A stretch of 64,000 nucleotides of DNA from Gerris lacustris (lineage: Eukaryota; Arthropoda; Insecta; Hemiptera; Gerridae). Shown one piece after another: positions 32,800 through 43,499 of this stretch; within the stretch, counting starts at the first letter, position 1, and each line of letters begins with the position of its first letter. Under the pieces are notes generated by a model. That model had not been told where the DNA came from. It did not search any database and was given only the letters and a program-made list of their open reading frames with translations. The DNA lies in NCBI GenBank assembly GCA_951217055.1, contig OX578281.1, forward strand, positions 58,964,043-59,028,042, written 5' to 3'. Both the position numbers and the translations under genes were made by a program.

Positions 32800-33490
32800 T
32801 AACTTTAACTTCTTTAGCAACTTAGTGTAACAATCAGAGGAATCATAAAATATGTTATTCCTCTGACCAGTCCCAAAAATCACATGCATTTTTTCCATGG
32901 ATGCTCAAGTTTCATTTCACTTTACCAAAGGGGCATGCGGAGGATTTTGTCTGGATATAAGACAGACATAACAAGAACGACACAACTCCTTTAACTTACG
33001 GCCCAAGCCTGGCCACCAAAAATGACTCCATGTCATCAATTTCATTTTTGAAGCTTCCATGTGAGTAGCATGTACCTACTTCTTCAATAAATCTTAATCT
33101 TATACAAGTAGGAATAACAACATTTGAACTCCATGAATCCTCCTTCTACATCTACATCCAACTCTATCAGTCTGCAGAAGAATATGTGGTTGTATGGACT
33201 CTTAAGGATACGAGTCAGGCCAACCATCTAACCCATCTCACGACGCAAAATAGGATCCGTACCTCTGTCTCCATAATTCCCTTTCTAGTTATGGGCAGTT
33301 TTTCTTCAATATATTTAAAATCAGCATACGGCATAGTTACGTCATCTTGGTCAACGCAAGGCACTGCCATTCACTAATTGGTTATTCCCTCCTTTGACAT
33401 AGACGATAGTATAACAAAAAACCACCAAATATGCTGCCACTCTCTGCAAACGCCCAGCTACCAAAACAGGTAAACTTCTTTTTCCACCAA
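32800..33490 (-). pseudogene. gypsy RNase H end and integrase N-terminus
   Basis: Minus-strand translation shows an RNase H end ('RLQRVAAYL' and 'VYVKGGNN'). It continues into the integrase HHCC zinc finger ('VHATHMEASKMKL', 'FWWPGLGRKLKELC', 'CYVC'), then the start of the catalytic core ('PWKKMHV'). Stops and frameshifts are present. The later catalytic residues were not found. Confidence 0.7.
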
Positions 33491-33796
33491 AAAGAGTATA
33501 ATATGACGCTTTAAGATGGGTTCATAGCATGTATTTTTTGTACACGTTTGGGCTATATATAGATAAAAATACATTCATGAAGCCGTGAGGGGGGGGGGGG
33601 GGGGGGGTGAAGGGGTAGCCACCCCTTCTTTTCTTGTGTTATGGTTATTAACAAAGCCGAATATATTATTAAAATACAATGCTAAAAGGTGCGTTTAGAA
33701 GATTCAATTCATTGTTCCATGAGATCGAAACACGACTGAATCAATGAAATTGATCATCTCCATTGCCGATGGTAAAGCAGAAGTTCAACTTTCTAA

Positions 33797-34278
33797 AGCC
33801 TGGTTTACACGATCCTCGTATTCTTGGTCCAAGTAATTTTGATCAAATGCACTTGGTCCAAGTGTTTGTGGAACTTTGAAGTAAGGATTACACGATCTAA
33901 GTATACTTGGACCAAGTAGTGGAACTTTGATACACTATAAAGTTGAGGTTAAGATAGATTCTGTGAAATGTTTTCCCCTCTGGAACTTTCCAGTTAAATT
34001 GTACTTATTAAGTTTTAAAACAGTGGTATCACCTTCTGGTAAACAAAACCCAGCTCAACCTCACGTCTGTCGTCTGTCATATTTTGACAGCTCGTTCTCA
34101 TAATTTGTCTGGTGGGAGCCATTTTTGTTTTATCAAAGTCTACTTTGATGGAGCCCATCCAACTCAACTTGAATGGCCCAAGTTTATTTTGACTCCCTGG
34201 TTTACACGATCCAAGTAGCCTCAAAGTAGAGTAAAAGCTTAATTGGTCCAAGTATACTTGGATCGTGTAAACGTGGCT
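33797..34278. mobile_element. PIF/Harbinger-like MITE, TAA duplication
   Basis: A 482-bp element with ends 'agcctggtttacacgatcc' and (inverted) 'agccacgtttacacgatcc', flanked by TAA (33794-33796 and 34279-34281). 'cttggtccaagt'-type palindromic blocks recur inside. A three-base TWA target is typical of PIF/Harbinger. Inserted in the gypsy remnant. Confidence 0.78.
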
Positions 34279-34395
34279 TAAGCAATCTGATTAAATGGTT
34301 CTATATCTATGACTCTATTGGTAACATCAATTTGAGCTGTGTAAATAGCTTTTCTTTTTTATGGAATGGATGGTTTCAGCTGCATAGGTTTTATG

Positions 34396-34692
34396 CACCG
34401 AGTATAGAGACTAAATAGAGGTGTCGTAATATAGGCCGGAGGGTGTGGGGAGTGGCACCAGCTTCCCCTCCCCTAGAATACCAACAACCTATAAAATACA
34501 AGACTTTTCTCTGTGTAAAAAGGTAGTGTTATGACAGGAGACAAGTATTTAAAAGGTGTTTATATTATAATTTGAAAACTGACAACTTGACAACCAGGAC
34601 GAAGGTTTCAATCTTAGTATTCTAGTGGTGGAGGAAAATGGTGCCATCTGCCTTCCCTCTTTAGCTACTCTATTTAGTCTCTATACTCGGTG
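34396..34692. mobile_element. 297-bp MITE with 8-bp TSD
   Basis: Terminal inverted repeats 'caccgagtatagagactaaa' at both ends. Exact duplications 'gttttatg' at 34388-34395 and 34693-34700. An 8-bp duplication points to a hAT-type mobiliser (P-type elements also make 8 bp). Inserted into the gypsy RT/RNase H region. Confidence 0.87.
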
Positions 34693-34734
34693 GTTTTATG
34701 TTTATGTTTTTAGCTAGTTTTTCTTTCCAAAAAA

Positions 34735-35385
34735 TATCATTTAAAATATCTTCAGAGAGTTTTTCTTACCTTTTGAAAGGCAATGTCACAAGCCTGGAGC
34801 CAGGCTCCAAACAAACGGCACCTCCTTAGGCAGGAAACTATACATAGAAGAAAGAATAGTCAACAAATTTGAAATTAACTATCTATAATGAGAAAAAGTA
34901 TCAATAAAAGATCTTACCTCCTCAACTTAAGTTGGTTTAGGCCTATCCAAAATAGCTTGAACCTTGCCAGATTCCTTACAAAACTTTTTTTACTTAACAC
35001 ACGACCGCAAGGTAGTAACCGCTGACAGGAAGAACTGACACTTGAAAGCCTTATAGCCTAAACATGTCTCCACCAGCCTTTTTGAGACCTGTTTCAAATT
35101 TTCAAGATGTTTTTGTTTGGTTTTACCTGTTACTATGACATCATTTAAGAAGTTGGCAACTCCAGGTAAGCCCAAACAAAGTAGCTTCAACTTCTCTTTG
35201 AAAAATAGAGCAAGCTGGTTGAGCTTCATAGGTCAATCCTAAATGGGTGCTACTAGCGAACATTTTACCCGTCATCTACAGGAAATTGTTTAAATGCATT
35301 TAATTAAGAAAATCGATTTTGGTAAAGAATCCGCCACCCAATAGTGCAGAAAATATTTCTTCGAATCTCGGAAGAAGATGTTGGA
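34735..35385 (-). pseudogene. gypsy reverse transcriptase fragment
   Basis: The minus strand reads 'RFEEIFSALLGGG' with 'FTKIDFLN', the active-site block as 'FLNDVIVTGKT' (Asn in place of the first Asp of the usual (Y/F)xDD), 'KRLVETCLGYKAFKCQFF', then the connection segment 'KVQAILDRPKPT' and 'VRSFIDTFSHYR'. Several stops and frame changes are present. Inactive. Confidence 0.8.
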
Positions 35386-38300
35386 TATCTAAATGTTGAA
35401 TGTTATATATGAGAGTGTGTTGAGTGTGGATATGAAGAGGATGTGTATCCTCAAATTTGGATCAATAATTTTAGTCAATTTATTAAAGGAGGAATTCCCA
35501 ACCCTGGAAAAGGCCAACCGAGGCGCCCTGATTAGGATGAGTCCTACAGACAAGGAGGAAAATTATATGCAGTTTGTGGTACTTTAAAGTAGAGAAGGAG
35601 GAAGTTTTCTCCTTCGTTCGGCGGAGTCACGCCGAAAGAAGGAGAAAAGCTGCGGAAGAACTTTAAGAGGTTTTCCTTGGAGAGTATGGGAAGCAGAGAG
35701 AAGACTTCCGGCATTTTAATAAGGTTTTGGCAGTCAGGAATAGTAGATCCTGGGTGGTTCTCATTTACTGATGTTGACGCCGAATCGAGGGATTGGACAA
35801 TCCAGAACTGGAAGCCAACTTTTATCGAGGGGATCACTTTCAAGGTCTTCTCGCAGAAGGAGTCTCCCTGGCCGACGAAGATCGGCAACAACATCAGAGA
35901 GGAATAGAAGCTTGATCCTGAAGATATCAGGCTCGAAATGCATATTCGGAACGGGATACCGGGGGCCCTAGACTGGAGATTGGACCACATTTCTGGTGAG
36001 CCGGGAAACTGGCACATCGCATCAAGGAAAATATCTGGAAACATTGAGGGCTGGCATGTGTTATCAGACATTCTGCTGTCTGATCATCGCATGGTCAGCT
36101 TCTGCATCCAGATAGACTAAGTAGAGGAAACACCGCAGAGGCACCCTAGAAGGACTGACTGGGAGACCTTTTATAGGGAACTCGGAAATCTTCAAGGAGT
36201 GTTCCAAAAGCTGTTAACCGACCCCGGAGCTCTGGAAAGGATAGCAGCGGGATTGAGCTCAAATATAAGAGAGGCCTTCCAAGAAGCTTGACCTCCCAAA
36301 ACCAATATTAAAAAAGAAGCCACTTGGTGGAACAGAGGATTAGACAAGCTCCGAAGTAAAGCTATAAGCTCCTTTAATGAGGCCTTCAGGAATAGAGAAC
36401 AAAGAGAGGAGCTATGGGACAGCTTCAGGAAGACCAGAAGGAAATTCAAAAAAGAAATAAGGAATCGTACGAGAGCTGGCTGGAGAGTTTTGTAAGACCC
36501 GCCTGGTAACCAGAGAGTCCATAAAGGCTGTTGACAAATTTAATCCATTTAAAGCACCTGGACAAGACGAAATATTCTCAGCTTTACTACAGAGGGGAAT
36601 GGATCGTCTATTACCCAGCATAGAGGCAACTTTCAGGGGAAGCATAGGTATGGGCGTAGTGCCGGAAGGATGGAAAGCGGCTTGGGTAGTCTTCATCCCC
36701 AAGCCTGGTAAGGACTATACTCAGGCCAAATCCTTCCGACCTATAAGCCTCACGTCCTGCACGCTAAAGACCCTTAAAAAGATAGTAAACAAATTCATAA
36801 TAGGAGGAAATACTGCCTAGAAAGCCATTTCTTGCTAATCAACATGCGTACACAAAAGGGAAATCAACAGAAACAGCCCTCCATGCTGCCACTTCTAGGA
36901 TAGAGAAGGCAATGCACAAAGGAGATGCACTTTAGCCCTCTTCTTTGATGTAGAAGGAGCCTTTGATAAGGCAAAGACAAGGAACATAGAGAAGGAAATG
37001 ACACAGAGGAATAGTCCCCCAGATCATTGTCAATTGGATGTCGTCTCTAAAAGGCAGGAAAGTTAGTTCATCAATGACCGGCACAAAAGCAACCAGAATG
37101 GTGACGGGAGGCTGCCCCCAGGGCAGTTACCTTTCGCCGCACTGTGGTGCCTGGTGATGGATGGACTTTTGAGGAAAATGACCAAAGATGACATCTATAT
37201 GCAGACGATGGACTAGTCCTGATCAGAGACAAGTTCATGAACACCTGCTGTGAAAGGATGCAACGAGCTTGTAGGATAATCGAAGGATGGTGTAATGAGG
37301 TAGGATTTTAAGTCAATTCATCAAGACTGAGATGATAATCTTCACTAAAAAGAGGAAACTTGTGGATTTCAAAGCTCCCAAACTACTGGGCCATGAGCTT
37401 ACCTTGGCCCATGAGTTAAAATACCTAGGTATAATTAGACCAAAAACTAACCTGGAAATCATACATGGATAAGGTAGTAGAAAAGGCTACGATAACCTTC
37501 TGGCAACTTAGACGAGCAGTAGGGAAGACATCGGGACTGTCCCCAAAGGTGGGGGGCCTGGGTGGCTCGGAGGCTAGAGCGCTTGCCGTGCAATCACGCA
37601 AGTTAAGCAGCATCGAGCCGGGTCAGAAGGTGACCGCAGCTCCGGGTTCGATTCCCGGACCAGGCCCCCCGCTCAATGTCCACCCAGCATTGTTTAAACA
37701 AATGGGAAGCTCCTCGAAAGAGTGGCGCCACCAGGTTTCGGCCTGGAAACCATGATGATGACACTCCTGGTTGTATTACAACCAGGAAGGGAGTCATGGT
37801 TAACGACCATATCTTCACACTAGTGTGAAGATTTCGGTTCCTAACCCGGGTTTGTTCAATGGGCCCACCAAGTGGCGTCTTCGGGTGTAAAAGCCCCCCG
37901 GTAAAAAAAAAAAAAAAAAAAAAAAAAGTCCCCAAAGATCCTCAAGTGGCTGTACACCGCTGTAATTAGACCCAGGATTCACTATGGATCCCTAGTGGCC
38001 TAGAACTGAGGTAACCAGCTCGGCTAAGGGGCTTAGTAAGGTTCGGAGGTCGATCTGCCGTAGTATAACAGGGGTGATGAGTACTGCACCTACGGCATCG
38101 TTAGATGCTCTGGTAGGAATCCCCCCCTCATCAGCTATGGATTAAAGGAGAGGCCATCGCTTCATGTCAGACTAAGGGACAATAGACAATGGCAAGGTAG
38201 AGGGTCTGTTATTGGGCACTTAGATAAAGGAAGGTTCGCTGAACTCAAGGTCCCACTCACAGAGATCAGAACGAAGGGAGTGGATTATCAGCTAAAGCTG

Positions 38301-39312
38301 AAAAGGAAATATAAGGTAGAAATCCCACCTCGAGCCGAATGGGAATCAGGGGAAATTAAATTTGACACAGAGACTCCGGTGGCATACACTGATAGCTCAT
38401 AGAATGAAAAGGGTATGTCAGGAGCGGGACTTTACTTAGAAAAGTCCGGCACCCAAGAGAGTTTTCCACTAGGAATATTTACCACAGTCTTCCAGGCTGA
38501 AGTCTACGCCATCCTAGAGGTGGCAAGAAGACCAGAGTTGGTAGAGGCGAGAACCAAAAACGCAGTAGTGTGCTCAGATAGTCAAGCTGCACTCAAAGCA
38601 CTCTACGCTCCAAGTGCAGACTCAGCACTTGCCAAGGAGTGCCAAGAGGCCTTAAAGAACCTTGCAGAGGTAAAGGAGGTTACACTGCTTTGGGTTCCTG
38701 GTCACACAGGGGCCCCAGGAAATGAAAAGGCAGATAAAGTAGCAAAAGGGGGAGCTTCCATGCCGTTCTGTGGACCGGATCCCGCTATTGAATGGTCCAG
38801 AGGACAAGCTAAGTCAGCCATCAAAAAGTGGATCTGGGAGGAAGCAGAGAGGGCTTGGATAAGAACAGAAGGATGCAGGCAGGCCAAGATGATGCTGCGA
38901 AAGCTATATAAAAGGAAGGCTCTTTTTTTCCAGATGGCTCATGGGACTGAGTAGAGCCAACCTAAAAAGCATGGTTGGGGACTTAACTGTCAGCTAAAGA
39001 GACATCTGGCATTATTAAAGATTGAAAAGGATCCCACATGACCATGAAGAGGAAACAGCCTACCACTTTGTGGGAGCTTGAGAAGGATATGGGAGACTAC
39101 GCTTTCACATTTACGAGCGGGGGAAATCAGAGAGGAGGAACTTGACACACTTAAGTGGCAGGATATCCTCTCCTTTGTCACCCAAACTAGGAGGCTTGAG
39201 GGTAAGTGAGGTGGTTCGATGGGAGTGAAAACCAGGGGTTGGCAAAAAGGACCCGAGTGCGGTCGCGGTCTAGTTGCTAGGCTTGGCATCCCCGCCCCCG
39301 TACTACTGCTAG
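35385..39312 (+). pseudogene. R1/LOA-like LINE with RNase H, broken, SINE-interrupted
   Basis: Plus-strand order: the endonuclease end with 'LLSDHRMVSF' (about 36080-36110), reverse transcriptase with 'PEGWKAAWVVFIPKPGKDYT' then 'SFRPISLTSCTLKTL' (36660-36780), a decayed catalytic region (36940-37300), a thumb region interrupted by the SINE at 37549-37927, then an RNase H (38340-38960). The RNase H still shows 'FQAEVYAILEV', 'VCSDSQAALKAL' and 'LLWVPGHTGAPGNEKAD'. The 179-codon frame 38415-38954 is the best-preserved piece. The 3' region ends about 39312 with 'gtactactgctag'. Other parts carry frameshifts, so it is inactive. Confidence 0.85.
37549..37927 (+). mobile_element. tRNA-derived SINE, family 1, copy 2, with polyA and 10-bp TSD
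   Basis: The head has an A-box-like 'tggctcggaggctagagcgc' and a B-box 'gggttcgattccc', as in a tRNA promoter. A body of about 300 bp ends in 'ccccccggt' and a poly-A of about 24. Exact duplications 'gtccccaaag' lie at 37539-37548 and 37928-37937. The host LINE reading frame continues across the site if the SINE and one repeat are ignored, so it landed in a then-intact frame. Confidence 0.93.
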
Positions 39313-39324
39313 TAGTACTTAGTC

Positions 39325-39620
39325 AATTTATACGTAGTACGTAGGCAATTCGGTTTTACAATATTCATTTTTTCTACTATAAGATCTCAGGCTAAAATCG
39401 GGCAGTTGCTTTTATCAACAATAATGAAAGTACAAACAACAAGATTACCACCAAATGAAACTGGTAAATCAAGCTGACCCGTAGGGTTTGTCACATTTCC
39501 AGTATAAAGATCTTAATTGTAAATCCACTTTACCTAAAATAAAATTAGAGAAATACTCTGCACAGCAAACATTCGGCAAAATATAAAGTTTTCTTCCTGA
39601 TTCTATCTTAAATTTAATTG
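39325..39620 (-). pseudogene. gypsy protease fragment
   Basis: Minus-strand translation reads 'IPIKFKIESGRKLYILPN', 'SFGGNLVVCTFIIVDKSNCP', then 'DLIVEKMNI', the second half of a gypsy retropepsin. The Asp-Thr-Gly triad itself is not visible, and the Arg that usually precedes DL has become a stop. It lies directly beside the 3' end of the LINE. Confidence 0.65.
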
Positions 39621-40054
39621 GTATCCCAGACTCGGACAACGTTGCCGTTATTGGTTCTATTACACTGCATCAACATAGTAAACATAAGTATCTACTTCCG
39701 GCTGATTCTCTTTTCCTGTATTATGAACTTTAAACTCATGACAGTTGATATATATATCCAAAAATTTACATTTTCTGCACACGTAGATCTTGAATTTGCA
39801 CCTTGCAAAATCATGTAATGAGATCTACCACATGTATTACAGGTAGACCCCCCCCCCCCCAGGGGGTGGGGGGGAACGTGTCTACTAACTTTCCACTGCT
39901 TGTAATGAGCTTTCCTTTTTAAACCTTAAATCTCCTATTCCAATTGATTCTTAACTATTAAAAACAGCTTATAAGGGCAGTAGACGACCATGCTTAGCTG
40001 CAGCCTCTTTTTTTTAAAGCAGTAGGTATTTAAAGTTCTGGAGGTTCGCAGAGA

Positions 40055-40485
40055 AATCTTCCTCACATTAACAATGTAAAACGGAACCTTTACTCAAACC
40101 TGTTACTAACTTATCCTTAACAAAATCATTCAGCAAATTTCCAAATTTACATTTAGCAGCTCCATTTTTAACTCTTAGAGCGAGTGATTTGCTTTGCAAA
40201 TCATGGAATAAAATTCTCTGCCCGAACAATGCTGCAGCCGGGGAAAACTGTTTTGACAGTTTTGCACACAAATTATATGATAATGAGCTCGGCAGCTTAG
40301 GATCACACCATCTCTGAAAGTAGTACAAGCTTTCTGGTCAATAAGTGTTAATAAAGTAGCTAATAGCTTTTACTGTACTGATCCTGTCGGTCCTCATAAA
40401 TAGACCAATCATCCGACGGATCATACTCAGACATGGATCCAGCTGCTCCAATAACCACTGAATTAGTCATCATAGCAACTACGAT
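40055..40485 (-). pseudogene. gypsy gag fragment
   Basis: The minus strand starts near 40480 with 'MTNSVVIGAAGSMSEYDPSD', then 'DWSIYEDRQDQY', and after a break 'AAKCKFGNLLNDFVKDKLV'. These are capsid-region blocks of gypsy-type gag proteins. A stop follows 'KSY' and the zinc knuckle is not seen. Confidence 0.7.
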
Positions 40486-40569
40486 CTCTGATTGAAGATC
40501 GTCACTAAAATTGTCAAAACCAAAAACTATAGGTGTACGGATAAGTTTATACCACTACTTTCAAAAGGA

Positions 40570-42014
40570 TTGTCCGACATTTGAAACCACAATGAAAAGT
40601 CCTGATGTTTTCTCATCGCCATTGTAATATTTTGACAAGTTTGTTCACTGGGTCTGGGTAGAGAAGTACATATAAATATAGATAGGTCCAGGTAACTGGA
40701 TGACAGTAAATGCCCTGAGAAGGTATCATCATGGACAAAACAAGGATACATAATAAACGACGGAGTCCTGTACCGATATCAGGTGGATTCAGATTGCGAC
40801 GAAGCTCAGTTAGTAGTTCCAAAACAGAAAAGGGTAAAGTCATTTTGTACGTGCCAGGCCGAGATTAAGAGCCACCTCTAACCACCCTTTAGAAAATTTC
40901 TCTGGCACTTACAATATGAATTAGCCCAGAAAAGACAAGACCTCTTGAAAGAACACCACGATGCACCCATGGCCGGACATTACGGAGCCGAACGGACATT
41001 ACATCGGTTAACTCTCCTATTTTGCTGGCCTGGCATGAGAAAAGATGTGGAAGACTATATCAAGAAATGGGTTAATTGTCAGAAGTATTAAGCAACAAAT
41101 CTGAAACAAGCGGGATAGATTCAAACCCTAGAATATGCAAGGCGATTTGATCGTTGTTGATTGACCTGCTTGGTCAGGGAACCAATGGAAAAAACAGGGG
41201 AAACAAATAGATTCTGGTAAAGAAGATAAAGCATCACGTTGGGTTGAGCTGGTTCCTCAAGTCAGTTAAATACTGAAGAATGTGCAAAGAAAGTGATAGA
41301 GGAGATATTTTTACGATTTGGTCTCTGCAGAAGGATAACAAGTGACAATGGAGTCCAGTTAGTAAGTGCCGCTATGCAACAGTATGTCATATTTTAAAAG
41401 TGGACCAGTGCCTAACAGCCGTTCATCACCCTGAGGAAAATCCGGTGGAGAGGAAACCTCAGTTGGCAATATTTGTAGGAAACGAGCTTGCGACATGGGA
41501 TTAAAAATAACCTATGATAAGGTTCGCCATGAATTCTGACGTTTGGAAGAGAACTGCGGACAATAAGTGATGTGGAGCATGACGTGAGATAAATTTTGAA
41601 TAACAACAACTTTGTGCCACAAATAATTCCATACTTAAAGAAACTTCAGGAAGTCTGGAAAAACACGAAAGAAAAGGCGGAAAAAGAGCAGGATCGCCAG
41701 AAAGAATATTGTGATCGCAACCGAAGACCAGCACCACAGTTTAAAATTGGGGATAAATTTTTATGGAAGTGTTACAAGTAAACTGATGCCGAAAAGGACG
41801 GGCCCTGCGTTGTTGTGAAGGAAATCTCCCCAACTTCCTATACTGTAGCGGACATAAATACCCCAACACAAGTGCTGGGAAAATAACATGCTTCTCAATT
41901 AACACCATTTGTTGGTCAAGCGGCTCCACCACCAGTTAAACCGGCATATAGGCAGCTATCTTAATATTGTGGCCAGTTCCCCCACTGGGGCAGCTTGGGA
42001 AACTAGAGGGGGAA
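40570..42014 (+). pseudogene. 412-like gypsy integrase region (plus strand)
   Basis: Plus-strand translation: 'KCPEKVSSWTKQGYIINDG', 'VLYRYQ', 'AQLVVPKQK', then the integrase zinc finger 'HHDAPMAGHYGAERTLHRL', 'LFCWPGMRKDVEDYIKKW', core fragments near 41290-41380 ('SDNGVQLVS'), and a C-terminal part 'EKEQDRQKEYCDRN' with 'FKIGDKFLW'. Stops and deletions occur. A purine tract 'aactagagggggaa' at about 42000 precedes the LTR-like sequence. Confidence 0.78.
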
Positions 42015-42165
42015 TTTGTGACACTATGTGTTGACAAGCTGTCAATGATTTAGTTCAATGTTAAATAATAATTCATTTATATACGATATGGTTTTACCTA
42101 TCATCATCTGTGTTAGTTATTAGTAACTATAGTACCTTAATAAATTGTCAGCTTGTCAACATATA
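42015..42165 (+). repeat. LTR-like sequence after the polypurine tract
   Basis: It begins 'tgtgacactatgtgttgaca' right after the purine tract. It contains 'tgttgacaagctgtcaat' near the start and the inverted 'attgtcagcttgtcaaca' near the end, so the segment is itself an imperfect inverted repeat. 'tagttattagtaactatagt' resembles 45208-45230. Another LTR copy was not found with certainty, so the extent is approximate. Confidence 0.45.
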
Positions 42166-43490
42166 CAGGACTCCATATATATCCTCGTTTTGCCCATGAT
42201 GCTACGTTCTCAGGGCATTAATTTATTGTCTTCCAGTTCCTTAATTATCTTTACCTGTTTCAACCTCAACAAACCTTTGGTCGTTGCTAGGAAAGTCGCT
42301 TGGACTGATTCCACGACTATACTCTCCATAGGAGGTCTCGACAGGGTGTCCGCTACCCCACGGTGATTCACACTCTTCTATAACATCCTCCACCAACATA
42401 ATTGGGATCTGACCTTCTTTGATAATAATGACATGCTTCTCGAACGTCGTCACCTCACCTGCAGTGTTGAAAACTGTTTTTTTTTTCTTTCTAGTAGCTC
42501 GATAAGTTCCAATCGCTGCTTGTTTGTCGGACCCGGTGCTTCATCTTATCTAAGTAAGGGTCACTAACTCAACTGCTCTCCTATTCGTTGCCGTTTGTCT
42601 CTTTATTCTTCCGTTCCTCTCTTTATTCTCTTCTCCTAAAAATATCAAACGTTTTCTGCTATGTCCGGGACCAACTTGGCTGATTTCATGAAATCTACCC
42701 CAAGCAGTGTAGCACTGTCTCCGGCATCATTCAGTGCTTTTATCTTTGTCGGTACAGTTCTCCCTGCGATTACAATATCAATCACTCGTATATAACCACG
42801 CCGCGGTGCCTTTATACCGCTTGCCAACGTGAAGATAATGTTTACTAGGGTCAATTAACCCTATCTTATATTCTTTCATAAACATTGCGCCCCTCAGACT
42901 GCAAGTGGCTCCTGAGTCTATTTTTGCCGTGCCCTTTAATCCACAGATGGAGATTGGTACTCTTTCCAAGTTTTTTCCTGAGTTTGCTATAAACTATGAC
43001 AAGTTGAACTGTCTCTTCTAATTTATAGGGTAGCTCTGCAAAAAGTGTGCACATTTCTAAGATAAATACCTGAGCCGACTTTTTATTTTGCTCCAATTCA
43101 AATATTTCTTGAAACGTTCAATACGCCGGTTTGTCGCCAGTAAAGCCTTACGCCATTATTTGCTTGCCTCCTTCCATAATTTGATTTTGTTCTTCGCCCC
43201 TGACCACCATTTGGTCGCAAGATCAGTGAGTAGCTAAGATAAACCTAATAACACATTTTCATCGGAAACCCCAGCGCAGTTTTTATAACCCTTGACTGCG
43301 TCTAGAAAAATAAGCCCAACAGAACATGCGTTACCATCAAATCTAGAAGTACATTTAACAAAGTTACCCGCAAATATTTAGCTTTTTTTTAGTTTCATGT
43401 AAGAGTTTTCTTCAAACTCACAATTTACTCGCAGTACACTACTTAACAATTCCCCAAAATGTTCCTGACTAAATACAATAGGGGTTGGGG
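42165..43490 (-). pseudogene. 412-like gypsy, copy B: gag, protease, large internal deletion, integrase start
   Basis: Order on the minus strand: gag ('GNFVKCTSRFDGNACSV', 'ATKWWSGAKNKIKLW', 43470-43130), protease with 'KIDSGATCSLRG' (about 42920) and 'TLLGVDFMKSAKLVPDI' (about 42690), the start of RT ('VIEECESPW', about 42380). It then passes directly to the end of RNase H ('DTLSRPPMESIV') and the integrase linker ('KCPENVASWAKRGY', about 42190). The RT catalytic core and most of RNase H are absent. The linker matches the plus-strand copy at 40640-40750. Confidence 0.75.
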
Positions 43491-43499
43491 ACTTAATTT

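Larger units (their letters stand above)
32790..40490 (-). mobile_element. gypsy-type LTR retrotransposon remnant, split by several insertions
   Basis: Minus-strand blocks occur in element order: gag (40055-40485), protease (39325-39620), reverse transcriptase (34735-35385), end of RNase H and integrase (32800-33490). They are separated by a plus-strand LINE (35385-39312), an 8-bp-TSD MITE (34396-34692) and a TAA-flanked MITE (33797-34278). About 450 bp between protease and RT is missing at the LINE site. LTRs were not identified. The grouping as one element is an inference from order and orientation. Confidence 0.65.

Noticed and set aside
35544..36071. 175-codon minus-strand open frame
   Set aside because: It is antisense to the LINE endonuclease region on the plus strand and has no motif.
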